This document shows, in pieces, positions 56,293 to 64,000 of a stretch of 64,000 nucleotides of DNA (position 1 is its first letter; the number at the start of each line of letters is the position of its first letter). A program made the translations under genes and the position numbers. The notes beneath the pieces are model-generated. The model was not told where the DNA came from. It did not search any database and saw only the letters and a program-made list of their open reading frames with translations. This DNA comes from Adineta steineri (taxonomy: Eukaryota; Rotifera; Eurotatoria; Adinetida; Adinetidae): positions 91,376 to 155,375 of the forward strand of contig CAJNOI010000142.1 in assembly GCA_905250115.1 (NCBI GenBank), read 5' to 3'.

Positions 56293-57378
56293 TGAAACAA
56301 TTAGTGAACGATCGTATTAATCCTTAGAGTACTATATTGACTCTTGAAGTTTATAAATAATTTTTTATAAATTTAATCATAACAATGTATTTTATTTATT
56401 CTCTAAAGTATCTATATTATTATAAAAAAAAGAAGAAAATCTTCCCCCTGGTCCAACAGTTTATTCAATATTCCGCCATTTATTTCCATTTCGTAAACAT
56501 TGTCAAGAAACTTTATTAAATTAGTTTCAAAATCGTCCATGTGATATATAATTTATTGATATTTTTGATAAAATTTAGTAATTGTATTAAATAATTATGA
56601 TCTAATAAAATAAACATTTCTTGATGATAATTGTTCAGCATGTACTCAACCATGTATATTTGAAGAATATTTTCATCATAAAAGTTTAACTTACATTGAT
56701 TAATTAATGTTTGCTCTTTTCATATAATTGACATTTGTATTTAATACATCATGATTATAAAGAAAAAATGATCTTTGTGCTATAAGGGGGTGTGGGTGTG
56801 GGTATGACTTGGAGGTAGTTGAAAAGAACATAATATTCACACCAACACTCATACCCACATTTCAGGTAGTTGTTGGAGATTTTTGATAAAAGTATTGCCG
56901 ATATCCCATAGAATTGGAAGTAATTCTTTTCATTGAAGAATACTTTTTCTTTAAATTTACTTTTCTTCTAAGTGTTTGTATTATATCGATAAAATATTAC
57001 TCAAACTATTTTCCTTTACTTATCAGATACGAGACAAAATTGTATCTGGAATTACATTTAAATGCAATAGTTCTTTCTAATATTGAAAATAATTATTCCT
57101 CACAAATATTTCACTCTTTGAAAATATAATAATATCAGTTGAATCGTAACTTTATCACATAATGATCTATGCAGTTTTCAATTTTATTTTTATTGTATTT
57201 GTTATAGGATAGAATCAGAACGATTAGAAGAAATAAAAGCAATATTAAATTTCGACTTATTTTTATGTGAATAGATGCATCTGTTATATTTCAATTATAT
57301 TGACTTAAGATATTATCTGTCTTTTAGAAAATAAAAACACACAGTTTTTCATCATATTCTCTTATTCTAAAATCAACT
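56293..57378. other. spacer with a strong inverted pair
   Basis: No gene. The frame at 56914-57129 is low-complexity. It holds the best telomere-like tract of the window (56782-56861). Confidence 0.5.
56782..56861. repeat. inverted pair with telomere-like GGGTGTGGGTGTGGGTATG
   Basis: The left tract 56786-56806 contains two to three TGTGGG units. The right tract ACACTCATACCCACATTTC (56845-56863) and CACACCAACACTC complement it imperfectly across about 35 nt. This copy shows the TGTGGG unit most clearly. Confidence 0.65.
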
Positions 57379-58795
57379 ATGAATACAATCAATATCTACT
57401 GCTACGTCGTTTTCATTATTCTCAGGTAAACCATATTGATTTTTATCACTAATTTTGTTAACATTGATTAATTTTATATTTTAGCATAACAGGTTTAATT
57501 TCTCTTCTATTTTATATGTTTATATGTATTAGTTTATCACTTTCATAGTTCAAATTAAATCTCAGATATGTGAGAAAACATCTCAGTATGCTGAATGTTC
57601 CACAAACAGTGCATGTGGATGCTTTCATATGATAGGTACTCATGATGATACAGGCGTCTGTGGCTTTCTTTGGCCTACATGTTCTCGTCTTTTGCGGTGT
57701 GATTCCTCAGACAATTCATGTCTTCAGCCAAATACCATTTGTGTTCACCACCCTCAATGTGATGATTATCCTGTTTGCTATCCAGTTACAATGATTGATC
57801 AAAAAATGTGCCCACCAATGAAAAGTGAGTGAATGATAGATGCAACATTCTTATCCACAATCTCAAGATATTTGAAACTATAAATTTCATCTGTTTTAGA
57901 TAAGATCAATCTCAAATGGAAACAAAATGCCATTACTGTGGGTGGTGGAAATGGAGAAGGACAAGAATTAGATCAACTCAAGTTCCCTATTGGAATCTTT
58001 ATTGATGAAAAAAGAAATATTTTCATTGCTGATTTTAGGAATCATCGTATTGTTGAATGGAAATATAATGCAAAGGAAGGACAAATTATGGCAGGTGGAA
58101 ATGGATATGGAAATCGAATAGATCAATTGCATGCTCCAACATATGTGATTGTTGATCAACAAAATCATTCGATCATCATTACTGATCAAGGGAACAAACG
58201 AGTGATTCAATGGTTGAATCTGAAGCAACAAATTCTCATTGACAATATTGACTGTGGCGGCTTGGCAATGGATAAATATGGATTTCTTTATGTTTCTGAT
58301 TATATGAAGAATGAAGTGAGACGATGGAAAATGGGAGAATACAATGAAGGAATTGTAGTGGCAGGTGGAAATGGATATGGAAATCAACTCAATCAACTCT
58401 ATGATCCTGCTTCTATCTTTGTTGATGAAGATCAGTCTGTTTATATATCAGATACAGGTAATCATCGTGTGATGAAATGGAGAAAAGATGCAAACGAAGG
58501 AACAATTGTGGCTGGAGGAAATGGTGGAGGAGGAAATCTCAATCAATTGTCTAAATCTTCAGGAGTAATTGTTGATGGTTTGGGCCAAATCTATGTGGCA
58601 GATTGGGGGAATAATCGAGTAATGCGTTGGTGTGAAGGAAAAGAAGAAGGTGAAATTGTTGTTGGTGGTAATGGGCAAGGAAGTGAATCAAATCAATTAT
58701 ATGGTCCCGCTGGTTTATCTTTTGATGATGAAGGAAATCTTTATGTTGCTGATCAGTCTAACCATCGAATTCAAAAATTTGAAATAATTTTGTGA
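57379..58795 (+). CDS. secreted Cys-rich + NHL propeller protein
   Basis: A probable signal-peptide exon (57379-57425, MNTINIYCYVVFIIL) is followed by a Cys-rich exon (57566-57824) and the NHL exon (57900-58795). I could not phase the first two together, so the N-terminus is uncertain. The Cys-rich module has 12 cysteines in about 85 residues (CEK..AEC..SACGC..GVC..PTC..RC..SC..IC..QC..VC..KMC). The NHL part (298 aa, six blades) is a close paralogue of the one at 40774-41672, with the same KWKQNAIT entry and the same FDDEGNLYVA...HRIQKFEI ending. It is likely extracellular. It differs from its paralogues only in what precedes the propeller. Confidence 0.78.
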
Positions 58796-61015
58796 ATGGA
58801 TTTTTGATTTTGAAAAAGGGAAAAGAATTTTTTATTGAATAAATAATCGGGAATTAAAAAACATGAAGTTTTATTATTGAAAGTCAATGAAAAAATGGAA
58901 TACACAAATGTGAAATTCTTCGTCTTTTGCTAATTTTATTCGAATTTTACAGAAGAGAAGAAAAAAAAAAGAAAATATCTTCTAATTTCAATTAATTTGA
59001 ATTAAAAATTATTTGAAAAGAAGATTTTGTGTTTTAGAAAATGCTATTTATAAAATTGCCTAAAGTTGAAGGAAAAGGAAATGTTTCATGAAAACTTAGT
59101 AATAAAAATCGAAATGAATTTAATTTTGTTGAGTAAAACAAATGTTGAAAAGATTTTTTAGATAAACATCAACAATTGTGCAAACTGATTATCTTCGATA
59201 TACACTAATATCAACATTTGAATGACATAACAAATAGATGGAAAATAAATTATAAATTTCATATAAACAGACATATATTATATATTAGTATTATTTATGA
59301 AAATTTTTCAATATTTAAAATTTATTAAATAAATGTAATCATAGATATTCAGCGTAAATAATAATCCACTTAAGAAAATCAATCGACATTGTTTCATTTG
59401 TATAGTTTTAATTAAAAAATGAATATATGTAGAATATAGACGATTCATTATAAGAGAAAATATTAACACGTATACATATATCGTTGAATAGAGGAAAAGA
59501 AATAATAAAGATTTATCTTTGTTTTCAACAGAACGAATTGAATACGGAATAAAAAAATTGAAATCTTTTATAGAAATAAATAATATTTATAATAGAAAAC
59601 TTAGGGATGTGCAGTACTAGTGAAAATACTGAAAAACGGACACTTAAAATATCAGTTCGATGCCCACCGTACCACTGAAAATATCGGTATCAGTGTTCAC
59701 CGAACACCGAATATAAGTGTCGATGAACATCGTCGTCAGTGAAAGTCAGTGCGCAGTAAACCGATACTGCACATCCCTAAGAAAACTTGTTATTAAAATC
59801 TCTTTGATTTCTTAATAAATTTTTTATTGAAATTCGTCACTATATTTTTGATGACTTAACAAGTAAAAAGATATTTTATAATTTATTTATTGAGTTTTAT
59901 TCAATTATTAACATCTAGAATTGACTAATGATTAATTCTTCTATTTATCTATTGAAGATTCTTGTTGATTTTATATGAAATTATTTAATCCAAACATACC
60001 ATATCACTTATTTTCTTAAGATCATCTTATTCAATTTTAATATTTCCTTTGATATTCATATCGACTTATAAATATTCGTTTGTTTTTCAATATTAAAAAT
60101 CTTACGAAATTTCATTTTCATTGAATCTTTCTCATCATGTTAATATTGGTATGATTTTAACTTTATTATAATAAATCACGTATGAATAATAATATTATTT
60201 TTGATCTTTCAGTTATTATTATTCCATTAAATTTTCATAAATAAATATATTTGATTTATTTATCTTTTTTAATTCAAAACAATTAAATTAATTCATATCA
60301 AATATTGATGATTATTATTATATTTAATCATTACAAACGTTTAATTTCAACCATCACAGATATTTAGTGTCATTATTTTTCTAGAGCTTTTCATAGTAAA
60401 TCTTTTAACCGAGAAAACATCAAACTTCTATTATGTATCGATGCTGAGATATGTAAAAAAAAACGTTTTGGGATATTCGATTAATTATAATTAAATTTGG
60501 TCATATTTCACTTATTTATTTCAATAGTTTTTCTTGTGCAAATCAAATATATAGTTGGAAATAAACATATAAAACATCAAATGTTGTTCTTTTACAAAAT
60601 AGTTAGAAGAATTTAATCGATAAAATGGAAATTCAAAGTGATGTCACAGTCTTATCGACGGTCGAAGAAAAAGATGATGTTTAGAAGGTTAGTAATAATT
60701 CGTTGGTTTAAAAACAAAACGTAATTATTTATACGATGAGTAGTGATTATTTCTATCTCCACAATACAATGTATTCTGGGTAAATACCTATGTCATATAC
60801 TTTTGTTCAGATCTTGAAAATCGTACATTTCGATTTAAGTCAAAAGAGTAGAAGAAAAGAATACAATACAATCATATATAAAAGAATAGAGAAGAATACT
60901 ATATGGTGACAAATGGAAGAAAATGGCATGTCGCCATATGTGGTCAATGTGGTGAAAGAGTAATTTATTTGTTCACTTACAAATGGTATAGACTGAATTT
61001 ATGTTCATATCGACA
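58796..61015. other. spacer with a MITE
   Basis: The first 250 bp match the flank of the other NHL gene (see 41673). The hAT-type MITE 59602-59779 follows. 59800-61015 is AT-rich without a supported gene. Confidence 0.55.
59602..59779. mobile_element. hAT-type MITE, 178 bp, with 8-bp target duplication
   Basis: The ends are TAGGGATGTGCAGTA and its exact reverse complement TACTGCACATCCCTA. Both flanks carry AGAAAACT (59594-59601 and 59780-59787), a perfect 8-bp target site duplication as made by hAT transposases. The interior has no coding frame. The intact duplication and perfect TIRs point to a fairly recent insertion. TAGGGATGTGC ends are a recurring hAT terminus type. Confidence 0.9.
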
Positions 61016-61167
61016 CAGAGATGTAGTCAGGAGTTTGTTAATGGGTGTGCCCGACGTACCCAGCGGTATGCACAGCTGCAGAAAAATATTTTTTTGTTTC
61101 GGGTGGAAGAAGTTTTCCCAAGGGGTGTACACGTACACCCTTTGCACACCCCCTGGCTACGCCTCTG
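61016..61167. mobile_element. hAT-type MITE, 152 bp, with 8-bp target duplication
   Basis: The left end CAGAGATGTAGTCAGG pairs with the right end CCTGGCTACGCCTCTG (two mismatches). Flanks carry TATCGACA at 61008-61015 and 61168-61175, a perfect 8-bp duplication. CAGRGGCGTAGCCAGG is a familiar hAT terminus. An internal palindrome GGGTGTACACGTACACCC lies near the right end. The plus frames that cross it (60903-61195) are chance readings. Confidence 0.9.
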
Positions 61168-61607
61168 TATCGACATGATTACAAAATATCACTAGTTTAA
61201 AAATACAGCTTTATGGAATTGTTTCATTTTGGTAAGTTAGTCTTTTGAAATAATATAAAAAATAGAACGACACACAATCACTATCTTGAGAACGAAAGTG
61301 ATGACAATAATTACAGTAAGACTAGATGAAAATAAGCAGGACGATACAATTGAGTGAGGTAAAGATTAGTATATCATTCATCTGGAGAATAATTGAAACG
61401 AAATTAATTTCTAGTTTTAGTTCAACTATCTTACATATCACATCAGTTTTATCAGTGAGATTTCGATTTCTTCTACTACTGTACAATGTTTTTATTATCA
61501 TTGAGTTATTAAGTTTACATCTAGAAAAGAAGATAAATAGATTATTCATTTCTTTCTATATTTTTGTAAAGTATGTCTGAAAAAACTTTTCTTATATTGA
61601 TTTAATA

Positions 61608-62087
61608 GGACATCGTCAAATATTAAATAATGAATTATATCATATCGCCGATGAATATAATGAATTTAAACAAAGAATTAATGAACTAAAACAAAATCGA
61701 CAAAAACCTTCATTATTAAAACAAATTAATCAATGGGAAATAAATTCAAAAAAAAAGCACCAGAGTAAAGAGTAGGCTTCATCAGATCGTCACAAACATG
61801 TATTAATGATATTGAAATGAAATTTAAAGATTTGAATGAACAAATAAAACAAATTCACAACCGTTAATTAACGATATTTCAATTATTTCATCAAAAATTA
61901 AGTTTTTAAGAAATAATTTCTAGGAGAATAATTTTCATTTTCTATGAATTTATGTTACAAAACTATAAAAATAAAGAAAAGTGATGACGAAGAAGATAAA
62001 AACGACTTGATTTATTTATTAACTATATCAGTAATAATACTATTCATAAAAATAGAAAATTCAATTTATTTCTATGTAAAAAAGCTT
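61608..62087 (+). pseudogene. damaged tandem copy of the B-box/coiled-coil exon
   Basis: 61608-61923 repeats, with many differences, the coding sequence from 62611 onward of the intact neighbour (HRQILNNELHHIA..., INQWEIN..., TCINDIEMKF). Homology continues through the 3' flank to about 62087 and upstream to about 61460. The part coding the start and the zinc-binding B-box (about 90 bp) is absent, and the body contains a shift and in-frame stops near 61745-61780. No NHL exon follows it. Confidence 0.75.
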
Positions 62088-62115
62088 TCAGCGCAATCCC
62101 TTCGGGTTTAAAAAT

Positions 62116-62380
62116 GTGAAACACGATGTAACTGGTGTTGTTTATGGGAAACATAGCTTATATTTATGACTTTGAAGCATACCTATTGTAATTAATGTTG
62201 TTTCATCGTTACCTCTGTCAAAGTTCCTGATAGTCCTTGTAGGCCTGCCGATCACGTTCTACGAAGCTTTGTCGGTAACGGTCTGTGATGGTCTTTGAAG
62301 TCCTGTCGGTCACGGTCTGCGGGGGGTGGTCAGTTTTCTACTCTTAAACACTTCAACACTCCTTTTAGATCGTGTTTCAC
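62116..62380. mobile_element. TIR-bearing element, about 265 bp, class unclear
   Basis: GTGAAACACGAT at 62116-62127 and ATCGTGTTTCAC at 62369-62380 are perfect 12-bp inverted ends, with a second complementary block inside (GGTGTTG / CAACACTCC). I see no convincing target duplication. The interior is relatively GC-rich and holds two similar blocks (GTCGGTAACGGTCTGTGATG and GTCGGTCACGGTCTGCGG). It sits exactly between the damaged and the intact B-box copies. Confidence 0.55.
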
Positions 62381-62507
62381 AAATTTTTTTTTAACTTCTT
62401 CTGCAGTCGAGCAATGTTTTTGTTATCATTGAGTCATTATAAGTTTATATTTATAAAAGTAGATAAGAATATATATTCATTTCTTCTACAGACTTCTATT
62501 CAAGCAC

Positions 62508-64000
62508 ATGGCAATGGCAAATAACAATACACTATGTTTTATATGTGATGAAGAAAAAATAACATATCCTTGTAAAGGATGTTCAAAACACTTTTGTTTA
62601 ATGGATTTAACAGAACATCGTCAAATATTAAATAATGAATTACATCATATCGCCAATGAATACAATGAATTTAAACAAACAGTCAATGAACAAAAAGAAA
62701 ATCCACAAAGTTTTCCATTAATAAAACAAATTAATCAATGGGAAATAAATTCTATTGCAAAAATTCAACAAAAAGCACAAGAGTACAGAGAAACTGTCAT
62801 TAAATCATCACAAACATGTATTAATGATATTGAAATGAAGTTTAATGATTTATCTGAACAAATAAAACAATTTTATAAAGAAAATAAATTCAATGAAATT
62901 AATTTAAATCATTTAAGAAATCAATTGATGAAAATGACACAGGAACTAAATAATTCATCAAATATGTCTATTCATCTAAATTCACAACCGTCCATTAATG
63001 ATATTTCAATTATTTCATCAAAAAGTAAGTTTTTGAGAAATAATTTTTTGAAGAATAATTCTCAGTTTCTATGAATTTATCTTAAAAAACTATAAAAACA
63101 ATTCAATATACTACTGATTTATTTATTAATTAGATCAATAATAATAATACTATTCGTAGAAATAGAAAATTCAACTTATTTCTATGTAAAAAAAAGAGTG
63201 ATAAAATATGAAAGAATACTAAATTAAACAAGAAAGATTTTTCATCAAAGATTCGAAAGATATGTTTAGTTGATAAAAACAAAATTAATAATTAAATCTT
63301 TTTCTCGTATAAATTTTTATTTTATTTTCAAATTAACAGAAAGAACAAAGTCAAAGTTTCATTGAAAACTAATCTTTCCTTTTTTTTCTTCGATTAAAAA
63401 CAAATTTTCTTCTTCTTTTTATCAAAACCTTTTGTTTTCATCATTTGCTAGTATCGAAATTCAACAAATGGAAACAAAATGCTATTACTGTGGCTGGTGG
63501 AAATGGAAAAGGACAACAATTAAATCAGCTTAATTATCCTGCTGCAATCTTTGTTGATAAAAATAAAAATATTTTCATTGGTGGTGGTTTTAATAATCGT
63601 ATTGCTGAATGGAAATATAATGCAAAGGAAGGTCAAATTATGGCAGGTGGAAATGGGCAAGGAAATCGAATGAATCAGTTGAATGGTTCAACAGATATGA
63701 TTGTTGATCTGCAAAATCATTCGATCGTCATTGCTGATCGTGGAAACCGTCGAGTGATTCACTGGTTGAATCAAAATCAGAAAATTCTCATTGACAGTAT
63801 TGACTGTCGTGGCTTGGCAATGGATAAACATGGATTTTTTTATGTTTCTGATACTAAGAGGAATGAAGTGAGACGATGGAAAATGGGAGAATATAACAAC
63901 AAAGGAATTGTCGTGGCTGGTGGAAATGGAAAAGGAAATCAACTTAATCAACTCAATTGGCCTACTTTTATCTTTGTTGATGATGATCAATCTGTTTATG
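62508..64000 (+). CDS. B-box / coiled-coil / NHL protein (TRIM-NHL-like), runs off the window
   Basis: Exon 1 (62508-63024) encodes a B-box-like zinc cluster (C-x2-C...C-x2-C...C...H..H in LCFICDEEKITYPCKGCSKH...), then about 120 residues of predicted coiled coil (EFKQTVNEQKENPQ...). Exon 2 starts at 63452 in phase 1 and enters NHL blades (KFNKWKQNAITVAGGNGKGQ ...), still open at base 64000. No RING is present, so ubiquitin ligase activity is not predicted. The order resembles TRIM/Brat-type NHL proteins, which are cytoplasmic regulators. The NHL exon is a paralogue of those at 40774 and 57900. Confidence 0.8.

Noticed and set aside
60903-61195. two overlapping plus frames
   Set aside because: They run through the 61016-61167 MITE and its flanks; chance readings.
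1-64000. retroviral, LTR, Polinton or other capsid/envelope-bearing elements
   Set aside because: None was recognised: no reverse transcriptase, integrase, capsid or long terminal repeat pattern was seen on either strand.
1-64000. CRISPR arrays, operons, bacterial promoters
   Set aside because: Spliced genes and eukaryotic signals throughout. The regular 84-nt spacing at 8678-11426 is an exon array, not a CRISPR.

Overview
The window is AT-rich eukaryotic DNA with short GT-AG introns (mostly 45-90 nt), closely packed genes on both strands, a few longer introns and one 100-N scaffold gap (55196-55295). The best fit is a bdelloid rotifer (Adineta/Rotaria type). Four features support this: type II membrane or secreted proteins with Ser/Thr-rich stalks carrying Kelch or NHL propellers; F-box and ribonuclease-inhibitor-type LRR genes; several genes whose closest known families are bacterial; and TGTGGG-like motifs, which resemble the telomere repeat I recall for bdelloids. 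The taxon is inferred, not proven. No ribosomal, tRNA or CRISPR locus was recognised.

Left part (1-19.5 kb): a 10-exon secreted/membrane protein (minus, 357-2953); a tiny secreted Cys-rich peptide (5349-5561); a secreted protein with a mucin-like linker and a bacterial-type GIN/DUF2807 adhesin domain (6512-7438); an LRR gene built from 20 consecutive exons of exactly 84 nt (8520-11426) with an F-box exon upstream; a small PLDc_N-type membrane protein (13321-13733); a single-exon LRR protein (14697-15278); and a small P-loop kinase-like protein (16404-16931).

Centre (19.5-38 kb): a 25-exon TRPM-type cation channel (19537-24704); a membrane-anchored arrestin-fold protein (26664-27867); a seven-bladed Kelch propeller on a TM plus Ser/Thr stalk (28324-29900); an intronless, GC-rich hydroxypyruvate isomerase-like gene (30530-31360); a secreted double LamG/ConA-like lectin (32746-34440); and a decayed gene with an I-PpoI-like zinc-loop (His-Me) nuclease domain (35592-36727).

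Right part (38-64 kb): a TM/Thr-stalk/NHL protein (38948-41672); a type B carboxylesterase/cholinesterase-like enzyme (42896-45052); a small PBZ zinc-finger protein; an FCP1-type CTD phosphatase (45851-47818); a CadD-like transporter (48707-49495); an F-box/LRR-like protein (50272-52028); a peptide resembling anti-lipopolysaccharide factor (53080-53487); a TM protein with a phage-tail-collar-like start that runs into the gap; a rhodopsin-like GPCR whose start is lost in the gap; a secreted Cys-rich NHL protein (57379-58795); and a B-box/coiled-coil/NHL gene running off the end, with a damaged tandem copy beside it.

Spacers carry two hAT-type MITEs with perfect 8-bp target duplications (59602-59779, 61016-61167), a third TIR-bearing candidate (62116-62380), and a dispersed family of imperfect inverted pairs made of telomere-like G/T-rich tracts. 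The genes do not form one pathway. Common themes are surface or secreted recognition (LRR, NHL, Kelch, LamG, GIN), innate defence (ALF-like and Cys-rich peptides) and probable bacterial acquisitions (CadD, hydroxypyruvate isomerase, PLDc_N, GIN, collar domain). Exon coordinates are my own reading of splice signals and were not checked against transcripts.
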